Of a stretch of 43,299 bases of DNA, positions 1 through 7,214 are shown piece by piece. The stretch's first letter is position 1; each line of letters begins with the position of its first letter. The DNA is from Rhizobium sp. (GTDB taxonomy: Bacteria > Pseudomonadota > Alphaproteobacteria > Rhizobiales > Rhizobiaceae). The stretch covers positions 134,947-178,245 of the forward strand of contig DPXQ01000005.1 of assembly GCA_003527225.1 (NCBI GenBank), read 5' to 3'. Below the pieces are notes generated by a model, which made no database searches, was not told the origin of the DNA, and was given only the letters and a program-made list of their open reading frames with translations. The position numbers and the translations under genes were made by a program.

Positions 1-633
1 ATCAAGCAGGCCGTCGATGCCGGCATCGCCGTTCTCACCTTCGACAGCGACAGCGCCAATAGCGGCCGCAGCATGTATATCGGCACGATCAACGAAGCCG
101 CCGGCGAGACCATGGGTAAGGCAATGGCCGAAGCCATCGGCGGCGAGGGCAAAGTCGCCATCGTGACCGGCCAGCTTGGCGCTTCGAACCTGAACGAGCG
201 CATCACAGGCGTGAAGAAGGCCCTCGAGGCCTATCCGAAAATCACGATCGCCGCAACCGAAGGCACTGAAGACGATCTCGCCCGCGGCGTCTCTGTCACC
301 GAAGCGCTGCTTCGCGCCAATCCGGATCTCAAGGGCATCTTCGGCATCAGTCAGGTTGGCGGACCTGCTGTCGCCAAGGTCCTTGCCGAAAAGGAATTCG
401 CCGACCGCAAGGGTGTGGTGAAGGTGTTTGCCTTCGACGACCTGCCGGACACGATTAAGGGCGTCAAGGACGGCTTCATCGACGGCATCATGGTCCAGCG
501 TCCGGTGACTATGGGACGTCTCGCCGTCGAGCATCTGGTGGCCCAGATCACCGGCGAAGAGAAGAAGCCGGAGAATGTCGATACGGGCGTTACCGTCGTG
601 ACTGCCGAGAATCTCGGAAGCTACACGAAGTAA
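1..633 (+). CDS. Sugar ABC transporter substrate-binding protein (C-terminal part)
   Basis: The reading frame is open from base 1, so the gene begins upstream and its signal peptide is not visible. About 210 residues are seen. They match the second half of a ribose/galactose-type periplasmic binding protein (Peripla_BP_4, cluster B): the strand VLTFDSDSA, then MYIGTINEAAGETMGKAMAE typical of the second lobe, then VFAFDDLPDTIKGVKDGFIDG near the hinge. It would deliver a sugar to an ABC importer in the inner membrane. The double-ATPase gene follows after 74 bases, with a stem-loop between them. The permease is not seen and is probably upstream. The family is clear; the sugar is unknown. Confidence 0.9.
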   Translation: MKQAVDAGIAVLTFDSDSANSGRSMYIGTINEAAGETMGKAMAEAIGGEGKVAIVTGQLGASNLNERITGVKKALEAYPKITIAATEGTEDDLARGVSVTEALLRANPDLKGIFGISQVGGPAVAKVLAEKEFADRKGVVKVFAFDDLPDTIKGVKDGFIDGIMVQRPVTMGRLAVEHLVAQITGEEKKPENVDTGVTVVTAENLGSYTK

Positions 634-646
634 CACCTGCAGAACC

Positions 647-678
647 TGGATGCGGGAGCCGCTGCGCTTCCGCATCCA
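647..678 (+). promoter_or_regulatory. Intercistronic stem-loop after binding-protein gene
   Basis: A perfect 9-bp inverted repeat (647-655 with 670-678, arms TGGATGCGG/CCGCATCCA, 14-base loop) starts 13 bases after the stop of the sugar-binding protein gene. No U-tract follows, so it is more likely an mRNA-stabilising or partial-termination hairpin than a full terminator. This would fit the usual need for more binding protein than ATPase. Confidence 0.55.
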
Positions 679-707
679 TTCAATCTGGACGGGGATTCGA
701 GCAGACC

Positions 708-2210
708 ATGACGCCATTTCTTGAAATGCGAAATATTTCAAAGACATTCCCAGGGGTGAAGGCCTTGAAGGGGGTCGATCTCACCCTCCATCGCGGCCAG
801 GTCCATGCCGTCGCCGGCGAGAATGGGGCGGGAAAAAGCACGTTGATGAAGATCATGACCGGCGTGCTGCGTTGCGATCCGGGTGGCAGGATCGAGGTCG
901 AAGGCCAGGAGGTCGTGATCACCGATCCCGTGCATGCCAGATCCCTGGGAATAACCATCATCTACCAGGAGCTCGCCGTCGTCGACAATCTCTCGATCGC
1001 GGAGAATATCTTCCTCGCCAGGGAACCATTGAACATGGCCGGCCTGATCGACCGGCGGAAGATGAATGCGGCAGCAGCAGCCGTTCTCGCCGAGCTCGAC
1101 ATGAAGCTCAATCCGGCGATGCTGGTCGGCGATCTCAGTATCGGACAGAAACAGATGGTCGAGATCGCGCGCGCGATTTCCTATCAGTCGAAGCTCATCA
1201 TCATGGACGAACCGACCGCATCGCTCAGCCATCATGAGGCCACGGTCCTGATGCGCATGGTCAAGAAGCTCGCCGCGCAGGGTATCGGCATCGTCTACAT
1301 TTCGCACCGACTGGAAGAAATCTTCGAGATCGCGGATACCGTGACTGTCATGCGCGACGGGGAAACCGTGGATTCGCGCCCCATTGCGGAGATGACGCGC
1401 GATCTGCTGGTGCGCAAGATGGTCGATCGCGAGCTGTCGCAATTCTTCGGCGAACATGTTTCTCATGCGAGCGACGAAGTGCTGCTGTCGGTGCGCAATC
1501 TGAGCATGCACCGGCCAACCCATCATTCGGCTCGCGTCAGCGATGTCAGTTTCAACCTGCACAAAGGGGAAATTCTCGGCTTCTTCGGCCTTATCGGTGC
1601 CGGCCGCACGGAGATCATGGAAATGATCTTCGGCAGCCGAGCCTATGTCGGCGAGATCAGCATCGACGGAAAGACGGTCAAGATCACCGATCCGTCAGTG
1701 GCCATCAGCGAGGGGTTGGGCTTCGTCACAGAGGACCGCAAGGCGCAAGGCCTGGTCTTGGGCATGTCGGTCCGCGAAAACTTCAGCCTCACCCATCTTG
1801 CGGACTATTGCCGCCTGGATTTCGTCGATCGCGGCCGCGAAACGAAGCGGTGCCGGGAATTCATCCAGTCGCTCGGGATCAAGACGCCCAGCCCGGAGCA
1901 GAAGGTTGTCAATCTTTCGGGCGGCAATCAGCAGAAGGTCATCATCGCAAAGTGGGTTGCCCGCAGGCCGCGCATTCTGATCGTCGACGAACCGACCCGT
2001 GGCATTGACGTCGGTGCGAAAGCCGAAGTCCACGCGCTGCTCAACAGGCTGGCGGAAGAAGGCATGTCGATTATCGTAGTATCCTCGGACTTGCCGGAGA
2101 TCCTCGCGATCAGCGACCGGATCATCGTCCTCAAGGAGGGGCGGATCAGCGGTGGCTTCACCCATCAGGAAGCCAATCAGGAAAACGTGATGTTGGCGGC
2201 GACGGGCTAA
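708..2210 (+). CDS. Sugar ABC transporter ATP-binding protein (double ATPase)
   Basis: This 500-residue protein is the cytoplasmic motor of a sugar importer of the RbsA/MglA/XylG class, with two ABC domains on one chain. Domain 1 has Walker [10 protein letters not shown] at about residues 37-45, signature-like LSIGQKQ and Walker B LIIMDEPTAS. Domain 2 has the degenerate Walker A GLIGAGRTE usual for this family, an intact LSGGNQQK signature and [14 protein letters not shown]. The length is standard for the family. It lies 74 bases after the binding-protein gene and 57 bases before the epimerase gene on the same strand, so the three probably share a transcript. The substrate cannot be deduced from the ATPase. 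Confidence 0.95.
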   Translation: MTPFLEMRNISKTFPGVKALKGVDLTLHRGQVHAVAGENGAGKSTLMKIMTGVLRCDPGGRIEVEGQEVVITDPVHARSLGITIIYQELAVVDNLSIAENIFLAREPLNMAGLIDRRKMNAAAAAVLAELDMKLNPAMLVGDLSIGQKQMVEIARAISYQSKLIIMDEPTASLSHHEATVLMRMVKKLAAQGIGIVYISHRLEEIFEIADTVTVMRDGETVDSRPIAEMTRDLLVRKMVDRELSQFFGEHVSHASDEVLLSVRNLSMHRPTHHSARVSDVSFNLHKGEILGFFGLIGAGRTEIMEMIFGSRAYVGEISIDGKTVKITDPSVAISEGLGFVTEDRKAQGLVLGMSVRENFSLTHLADYCRLDFVDRGRETKRCREFIQSLGIKTPSPEQKVVNLSGGNQQKVIIAKWVARRPRILIVDEPTRGIDVGAKAEVHALLNRLAEEGMSIIVVSSDLPEILAISDRIIVLKEGRISGGFTHQEANQENVMLAATG

Positions 2211-2267
2211 ACCCGGCTAGGCAGCGCAACATCCGCAAGAGTAATATCAGTAGTAATGGAGCATGAG

Positions 2268-3164
2268 ATGAGCAAACGCATAATGTTCACCGGTGGTAGC
2301 GGCAAAGCTGGAAAGCATGTCGTTCAATACCTCGTAGACAAAGGCCATCAGGTCCTGAATATCGATACCAAACCGCTCGACAATCCCAAGGTCCGCACGC
2401 TGATCACCGACATCACTGACAGCGGGCAGGTATTCAACGCATTCTCGAGCTATATGGGCCTGCATGAATTCGACCCGTCGCTGAGGGCCCAGCCCGTGGA
2501 CGCGGTCGTCCATTTCGCGGCGATCCCGCGGATCATGATCACACCGGACAATGAAGTATTCCGCATCAACACGATGGGGACCTATAATGTCATCGAGGCT
2601 GCGGTGAAGCTCGGGATCAAGAAGGTGATCATCGCCTCCTCGGAGACGACCTATGGCCTGGTCTTCGCCAACGAGCCCCGCGATCCGGTGCATTTCCCGC
2701 TGGAGGAGGACTATCCCGTCGATCCGATGGACAGCTATGCGCTGTCGAAGATCTGCAACGAGAAGACCGCGCAGGCTTTCGCCTTGCGGTCCGGCGTGGA
2801 CATCTACGCCATTCGCATCGGCAATGTGATCGAGCCGCATGAATATGAACTCTTTCCGAAATGGTTTGCCGATCCCGGTTTCCGCAAGCGGATCGCCTGG
2901 AGCTATATCGACGCGCGCGATCTCGGGCAGATCGTAGATCTTGCCGTCCACAAGGACGGGCTTGGCTTCGAGATATTCAACGCCGCCAACGACGAAACGT
3001 CCTCCGACCTGCCGACGCAGGAACTGATCGACCGTTTCTATCCGGGCGTCAAGACCACGCGTCCGATGGGCGAATACGAGAGCCTGTTGTCCAATCGCAA
3101 GGCACGCGAGATCCTGGGTTTCCGGGAGCAGCATTCTTGGCGCAAATATGTAGGGCAGAAATGA
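2268..3164 (+). CDS. NAD-dependent epimerase/dehydrogenase (extended SDR)
   Basis: A 298-residue extended short-chain dehydrogenase/reductase. The N-terminal nucleotide-binding motif is TGGSGKAG (GxxGxxG at residues 9-15). The acidic residue after strand 2 (NIDTK, about 31-35) favours NAD. The catalytic YxxxK is Y157-K161, preceded by the serine region IIASSETTYG. An ATG also exists at 2256, but GGAG at 2258-2261 sits 6 bases before the ATG at 2268, so the later start is chosen. Its place after a sugar importer and before a LacI-type regulator suggests that it oxidises or epimerises the imported sugar or its acid. A uronate-dehydrogenase-like or UDP-sugar-epimerase-like activity are both possible; I cannot choose. 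Confidence 0.85.
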   Translation: MSKRIMFTGGSGKAGKHVVQYLVDKGHQVLNIDTKPLDNPKVRTLITDITDSGQVFNAFSSYMGLHEFDPSLRAQPVDAVVHFAAIPRIMITPDNEVFRINTMGTYNVIEAAVKLGIKKVIIASSETTYGLVFANEPRDPVHFPLEEDYPVDPMDSYALSKICNEKTAQAFALRSGVDIYAIRIGNVIEPHEYELFPKWFADPGFRKRIAWSYIDARDLGQIVDLAVHKDGLGFEIFNAANDETSSDLPTQELIDRFYPGVKTTRPMGEYESLLSNRKAREILGFREQHSWRKYVGQK

Positions 3165-3202
3165 GGGGCCTCGCGCTTTCTCTCGACTGACTTTCGTAAA
3201 GC

Positions 3203-3238
3203 AAATCGCCCGATGCTCTTCGCAGCGTCGGGTGATTT
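3203..3238 (+). terminator. Stem-loop at end of sugar operon
   Basis: Arms at 3203-3215 and 3226-3238 can form a 13-bp stem in RNA with two G-U pairs around a 10-base loop. It begins about 40 bases after the stop of the epimerase gene and lies before the LacI-type gene. No run of T follows on the + strand, so termination would have to be weak or Rho-assisted. It could also separate the operon from the regulator gene or act as an operator. Confidence 0.45.
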
Positions 3239-3328
3239 GGTATAAGGGGTTCCCCGAGGCAAGCGGTCGGCAGTCATCCGATAGGTTTTCTTGATTGGGG
3301 CACTGAACCAAGAAGAAGAGGGGAAGGC

Positions 3329-4354
3329 ATGCAACCAAGGCTGCGTCTGCCGGACAGGAAGAGCAAGGTTACCGTCAAGGAAGTGGCGCAGCGTGCCGGC
3401 GTCGGCGAATCGACGGTGTCGCGCATCATGCGCAACAAGGGGCCGGTCGCGGAGGAAACGCGAAAGAGGGTGATGGAGGCGGTTCGCGCCACCGGATATG
3501 TGCCCAACAGGATTGCCGGTTCGCTGGCCTCGCTGGATTCCCATCTTGTCGGCGTCGTCATCCCGTCGTTGTCGAACATCGTTTTCCCCGAAGTGCTCCA
3601 AGGCATTCACGCCGCGCTGCGGGAGAGCGAGAACCAGCCGGTCATCAGCGTCACCGAATATGACATCGAGCGCGAAGAAGCGGTCGTGCGGGGGCTCTTG
3701 TCCTGGCAGCCGAGCGCGATCCTGATCGCCGGTTTCGATCATACCGAGGCAACGCGGCGGATGCTCATCCAAAGCGATATCCGGGTCGTGGAAATGATGG
3801 ATATCGATGCCGTGCCGATCGACATCGCGGTTGGAATGTCGCATCGGCGCGCCGGATACGCCACAGGGCGGTATCTGGTCGGGCGCGGCTATCGTCGCTT
3901 CGGCTATGCCGGCCATGACTGGAAAGCGGACCGGCGCGCGCGCCTGCGCTACGAAGGTCTTGTCGACGCCCTTCGCGACGCGGGCCTGACGATTGCGGCG
4001 GAAGCGATTGCGGAAGCGCCGAGTTCGGTCGGCGTCGGCAAGGAGATGACCGCGCGTCTGTGCGCTCATGAGCCGAAGCTCGATGTCATCGTCTACTCCA
4101 ATGACGACATGGCCGTCGGCGGCATATTCCATTGCATGGGCGCGAATATCACGCTCCCGGACCAACTCGCCATTTTCGGCTTCAACGGCCTCGATATCGG
4201 TCGTGAACTGCCCCAGCCGCTTTCGACTATCCGGTCGAACCGATTCCTCATCGGCCGCACGGCGGTGGAAAAGGCTTTCGAATCGGCGCAGCGACCGCCG
4301 GAGCCTTCGGTGATCGATACAGGCTTCGAGGTCTTCGCCGGCGTCACGGCCTGA
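3329..4354 (+). CDS. LacI-family transcriptional regulator
   Basis: A 341-residue repressor-type protein. The N-terminal helix-turn-helix is textbook LacI: VTVKEVAQRAGVGESTVSRI followed by the hinge helix segment GYVPNRIAGSLAS (about residues 12-65). The rest is a periplasmic-binding-protein-like effector domain with HLVGVVIPSLSNIVFPEVLQ and DVIVYSNDDMAVGG. The start is preceded by a purine-rich GAAGAGGGGAAGG. It sits downstream of the sugar uptake genes on the same strand and most likely controls them in response to a sugar or sugar acid. It resembles the GntR (gluconate) branch of LacI in its effector domain, but I would not name a ligand. Confidence 0.92.
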   Translation: MQPRLRLPDRKSKVTVKEVAQRAGVGESTVSRIMRNKGPVAEETRKRVMEAVRATGYVPNRIAGSLASLDSHLVGVVIPSLSNIVFPEVLQGIHAALRESENQPVISVTEYDIEREEAVVRGLLSWQPSAILIAGFDHTEATRRMLIQSDIRVVEMMDIDAVPIDIAVGMSHRRAGYATGRYLVGRGYRRFGYAGHDWKADRRARLRYEGLVDALRDAGLTIAAEAIAEAPSSVGVGKEMTARLCAHEPKLDVIVYSNDDMAVGGIFHCMGANITLPDQLAIFGFNGLDIGRELPQPLSTIRSNRFLIGRTAVEKAFESAQRPPEPSVIDTGFEVFAGVTA

Positions 4355-4429
4355 AACCTTCAACCATTGGCGCGGCCCTGATCGAGCCGCCCATGGAGGT
4401 CGGGCACCCTATACAGGGTAGCGACAGTG

Positions 4430-5473
4430 CTATTGCAGGATCCGCGAAGCGACATCCCCCAAGTGTCCATCCCTGTTATGCGAAGCGAGAGCGTTATCCT
4501 CGCCAGACAAAGGTTCGCCCAGTCCGGTCGCCACCACAGAGACCCTGAATTTTCCGGCGAGTTCCTTGTCGAAGATGGCGCCGACCACAATGTCGGCATC
4601 ATGGTCGACTTCATCGCGGATGCGAGTTGCGGCTTCATCGACTTCGAACAGCGTCATATCCGTTCCACCGGATATGGAGATCAGCACGCCCCTGGCGCCT
4701 CTCATCGAGACTTCGTCGAGCAATGGATTGGCAATTGCGGCTTCCGCGGCCTTCATGGCCCGGCCTTCGCCGGAGGCTTCTCCCGTCCCCATCATCGCCC
4801 GGCCCATGTCTTTCATAACCGTCTTCACGTCTGCGAAGTCGAGGTTGATCAGGCCTTCCTTCACGATCAGGTCGGTAATGCAGCCGACGCCCGCATAAAG
4901 TACGCGGTCGGCCATTGCGAAGGCATCGGCAAAGGTGGTCTTCGCATCCGCGATCCTGAAGAGATTCTGGTTAGGAATTACGATAACGGTATCGGTGCAC
5001 TCACGAAGCCGCGCAATGCCCTCGTCCGCAGTCTGCATTCGTCGCTTGCCTTCGAAGGTGAACGGCTTGGTCACAACGCCAACCGTCAGGATGCCCGCGG
5101 CGCGGGCAGCCTGAGCAATGATCGGAGCTGCCCCGGTACCCGTTCCTCCACCCATTCCGGCCGTGACGAAGCACATATGGGTGCCGGCCAGGTGATCCAT
5201 GATCTCGTGGATCGATTCCTCGGCCGCGGCCCGCCCGATCTCCGGCAGGGAACCTGCGCCCAGTCCTTCCGTCACGTCAGCACCGAGCTGGATGATCCGT
5301 GAAGCCTTCGACATGGAGAGCGCTTGCGCATCGGTGTTGGCAACGATGAACTCCGCGCCCTGCAAGCCCTCGACTATCATGTTGTTGACCGCATTGCCGC
5401 CGCCGCCGCCGACACCGATAACAGTGATTTTCGGGCGCATTTCGGCGATCTCTGGCTTCTTGCCGGCTGTCAT
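4430..5473 (-). CDS. ftsZ: Short FtsZ paralog (FtsZ2-like)
   Basis: A 347-residue tubulin-like GTPase. It has the N-terminal glycine-rich loop [12 protein letters not shown] (about 21-32), the tubulin signature GMGGGTGTG (about 106-114) and the T7 catalytic loop NLDFAD (about 210-215), so GTP binding and hydrolysis residues look intact. Chosen start: ATG at 5473 with GGGGAG seven bases upstream; a longer frame to 5545 lacks this and adds non-homologous residues. The chain stops soon after the core. It lacks the long linker and conserved C-terminal peptide with which main FtsZ proteins bind FtsA and other partners. Rhizobiaceae carry such a truncated second FtsZ besides the long division protein. 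Role: probably an accessory polymer-former, not the main division ring protein. Confidence 0.9.
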   Translation of the reverse strand: MTAGKKPEIAEMRPKITVIGVGGGGGNAVNNMIVEGLQGAEFIVANTDAQALSMSKASRIIQLGADVTEGLGAGSLPEIGRAAAEESIHEIMDHLAGTHMCFVTAGMGGGTGTGAAPIIAQAARAAGILTVGVVTKPFTFEGKRRMQTADEGIARLRECTDTVIVIPNQNLFRIADAKTTFADAFAMADRVLYAGVGCITDLIVKEGLINLDFADVKTVMKDMGRAMMGTGEASGEGRAMKAAEAAIANPLLDEVSMRGARGVLISISGGTDMTLFEVDEAATRIRDEVDHDADIVVGAIFDKELAGKFRVSVVATGLGEPLSGEDNALASHNRDGHLGDVASRILQ

Positions 5474-5585
5474 GGCCCATCTCCCCGAGCAGTTGGCGTC
5501 GCCTGGCGAATGCCGCGGGCGACTACATTTCCTTGAATGGCGCATAGAGATGCGCCACGCGAATCATCTTTCTAGACTATCACCT

Positions 5586-5699
5586 AAAAAAGGGCAGGGA
5601 GCGGGCAAACCTCGCCTCAGGCTGGAAGATTGCCGTTTTGATATCAGCCGCGACCCCGCCGATTATCGCTGATCGCGCGGTGTGGCGTGCTCCCTGCCC
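5586..5699 (-). ncRNA. Candidate structured RNA or leader upstream of ftsZ paralog
   Basis: Read on the minus strand, 5699-5689 (GGGCAGGGAGC) pairs perfectly with 5602-5592 (GCTCCCTGCCC), which is followed directly by six T (5591-5586). Inside the 86-base interval a second helix GATCAGC/GCTGAT (near 5674-5668 and 5648-5643) and a third helix GGCAA/TTGCC with an apical GCC-TGA-GGC hairpin can form. This gives a three-way junction closed by an 11-bp stem and a U-tract, the look of a small RNA with its own terminator or an attenuator. It ends about 110 bases before the ftsZ start on the same strand. I do not recognise it as SRP RNA, 6S RNA or a known riboswitch. No promoter was assigned. Confidence 0.55.
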
Positions 5700-5703
5700 G
5701 ATC

Positions 5704-5729
5704 GATCACCCTTGCAAGTCGGGGTGATC
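5704..5729 (+). repeat. Inverted repeat in ftsZ/small-protein divergent region
   Basis: An 8-bp perfect inverted repeat, GATCACCC (5704-5711) and GGGTGATC (5722-5729), 10-base loop. It lies immediately beside the candidate RNA and 65 bases before the small protein gene. It could be an operator or a hairpin in either transcript. The rest of the divergent region 5474-5794 shows no gene. Confidence 0.4.
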
Positions 5730-5794
5730 TGGCGCAACCTAATGTCCATGCGGTTTGTTTTGACATTTTGTCACTTCATAGGAGTGGAACGCTG

Positions 5795-6031
5795 ATGGAC
5801 TCTCCTGAAAAGCCAGAAAAATCCGGATGGCTGGATCGTCTGCTGCGCGTTCTCGCCAGACTCGGCATCCTCCGCTACGGCGCCAAGGCTGCGACATATA
5901 CCTCGGCGAGCGACCGGCCGACGGAATTCCTGATGCCGGGAGTATTCGACGCCAAACGTGACCTGGCGTCAGACGACAGTGCGAATAAGGCCGAAAAGGC
6001 CGGCAAGTCCCCAGACGAACGGAAAAAATGA
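5795..6031 (+). CDS. Small hypothetical protein (78 aa)
   Basis: A 78-residue reading frame starting at ATG 5795, with AGGAG ten bases upstream; this is better than the longer frame from 5687, whose extra residues overlap the palindromic intergenic region. The protein begins MDSPEKPEKSGWLDRLLRVL, has one short amphipathic stretch (LDRLLRVLARLGILRY) and ends in a very charged, lysine-rich tail. There is no signal peptide or membrane helix of convincing length. I do not recognise the family. It stands divergent from the ftsZ paralog, so it could share control with it, but function is unknown. Confidence 0.6.
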   Translation: MDSPEKPEKSGWLDRLLRVLARLGILRYGAKAATYTSASDRPTEFLMPGVFDAKRDLASDDSANKAEKAGKSPDERKK

Positions 6032-6143
6032 GGTCGGGAGCCCAGGGACAATCCCCGATCGCGCTGCGAAATCCAAAGCGCCTTCTTGCCGCTTCTTCCT
6101 GTGTCTGCCGGGCTCTCATGAAGCGCCGCAGATTGGGATTGCG

Positions 6144-6171
6144 TTTGACGGCCCGGCAATAATCCCTACAT
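6144..6171 (+). promoter_or_regulatory. Possible sigma70-type promoter before DUF454 gene
   Basis: TTTGAC at 6144-6149 and CTACAT at 6166-6171, 16 bases apart, resemble the rhizobial CTTGAC-N17-CTATAT pattern. Transcription would begin about 20 bases before the ATG at 6201. This is a pattern match by eye only. Confidence 0.3.
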
Positions 6172-6200
6172 GTTCCGCAGACGGACAAAGAAGGACGCAG

Positions 6201-6563
6201 ATGCGGATAGTCTTGCTGGCAATGGGATGGTCGATGGTTGCGATCGGTGTCGTCGGGGTTTTCTTGCCCGTGCTGCCGACGACGCCGTTCATGATCCTCG
6301 CCGCTGCGATCTTCGCGCGCTCGTCACCACGCTTCGAGCAATGGCTCCTGGATCATCCGCGCTACGGGAAACCGCTCCTCGACTGGCGCCGGCAGGGGGC
6401 GATTTCTCGGCCCGCAAAGATTGCCTCGGTCAGTCTGATGAGTGTCAGTTACATCATCATCTGGCTTGCCGGACCGCCCATGCTCTGGCTCAAAGTCAGC
6501 CTCGGGCTTGTCCTGCTCGCCTGTGCTGCCTTCGTGCTGACGCGGCCGCGGCCGACCGTCTAA
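6201..6563 (+). CDS. DUF454 (YbaN-family) inner-membrane protein
   Basis: A 120-residue protein with three hydrophobic segments (about residues 3-20, 22-42 and 76-112). The family hallmark is present: GVFLPVLPTTPFMILAAAIF then ARSSPRFEQWLLDHPRYGKPLLDWRR, matching the small YbaN/DUF454 membrane proteins of proteobacteria, whose function is not established. The start at 6201 has AAGGACG upstream; a longer frame from 5958 would overlap the small upstream gene. The gene converges on dgoA with only nine bases between the two stops, so no separate terminator is visible. Confidence 0.88.
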   Translation: MRIVLLAMGWSMVAIGVVGVFLPVLPTTPFMILAAAIFARSSPRFEQWLLDHPRYGKPLLDWRRQGAISRPAKIASVSLMSVSYIIIWLAGPPMLWLKVSLGLVLLACAAFVLTRPRPTV

Positions 6564-6572
6564 ACTCTACCG

Positions 6573-7214
6573 TCAATTCCCGGCAACTGCCTCATCATAG
6601 GCGCGGACAACCCGTTCGGCACGCTCCTTGATCAGGTCCGCCTTGTCGCCCGGCTTGTAGAGGCTGGAGCCAAGCCCGAAGCAGCGCACGCCCGCGCGCA
6701 TGTAGTCGGCGAAATCACCTTCTGCGACTCCGCCGACCGCGCCCAGTGGAATGTCCGGCGGCAGGATGGCGCGAATGGCGCCGATACCCTTCGGTCCGAG
6801 CACGTTCGCGGGGAAGAACTTGAGCGCCGCGGCACCGGCCTTGATCGCGGCAAGAGCTTCCGTTGCGGTGAACGCGCCGGGCATGGTCACCATGTCACGG
6901 CTAACGGCACGGGTGATCACGGAAGGGTCAGTGTTGGGCGTCACGACGAGATTGCCGCCGCAATCGTAGAGGCGGTCGACATCTTCCGGCGTCAGCACGG
7001 TACCGGCGCCGATCATACAGTTTGCTGGCGCAATCCGCCTGGCCTTTTCGATCGAGGCAAAGGGGGCGGGCGAATTGAGCGGGATCTCGATTGCCTCGAA
7101 GCCTGCTTCCACCAGTGCGCCGACCACGCTTTCGACGTCAGTGGTCGTAATTCCGCGCAGGATGGCGACGAGGTCACGGTTGAGCCGGGGCCATGAAACG
7201 TTCGGTTTTGTCAT
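6573..7214 (-). CDS. dgoA: 2-dehydro-3-deoxy-6-phosphogalactonate aldolase
   Basis: A 213-residue class I aldolase of the KDPG/KHG family. It cleaves 2-dehydro-3-deoxy-6-phosphogalactonate to pyruvate and glyceraldehyde-3-phosphate. Visible features are the N-terminal LVAILRGIT, the catalytic glutamate in IEIPLNSP, the phosphate/pyruvate loop MIGAGTVLT and the Schiff-base lysine in ALKFFPANV. Its start overlaps the dgoK stop by four bases (ATGA), so the two are translationally coupled and form the last steps of the galactose branch. The galactonate assignment rather than KDPG rests on this coupling and on the sugar dehydrogenase genes upstream. Confidence 0.93.
   Translation of the reverse strand: MTKPNVSWPRLNRDLVAILRGITTTDVESVVGALVEAGFEAIEIPLNSPAPFASIEKARRIAPANCMIGAGTVLTPEDVDRLYDCGGNLVVTPNTDPSVITRAVSRDMVTMPGAFTATEALAAIKAGAAALKFFPANVLGPKGIGAIRAILPPDIPLGAVGGVAEGDFADYMRAGVRCFGLGSSLYKPGDKADLIKERAERVVRAYDEAVAGN

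Noticed and set aside
4407..4420. ACCCT/AGGGT inverted repeat between LacI and ftsZ stops as terminator
   Set aside because: Only five base pairs and no T-run; too weak to call.
5474..5545. Longer N terminus for the FtsZ paralog from 5545
   Set aside because: The 24 extra residues are arginine-rich and not FtsZ-like; GGGGAG is correctly spaced for ATG 5473.
5592..5699. SRP (4.5S) RNA or 6S RNA
   Set aside because: The conserved SRP loop motif GGAAG...AGCAG is absent, and the element is too short and branched for 6S RNA. It was kept only as an unclassified structured RNA.
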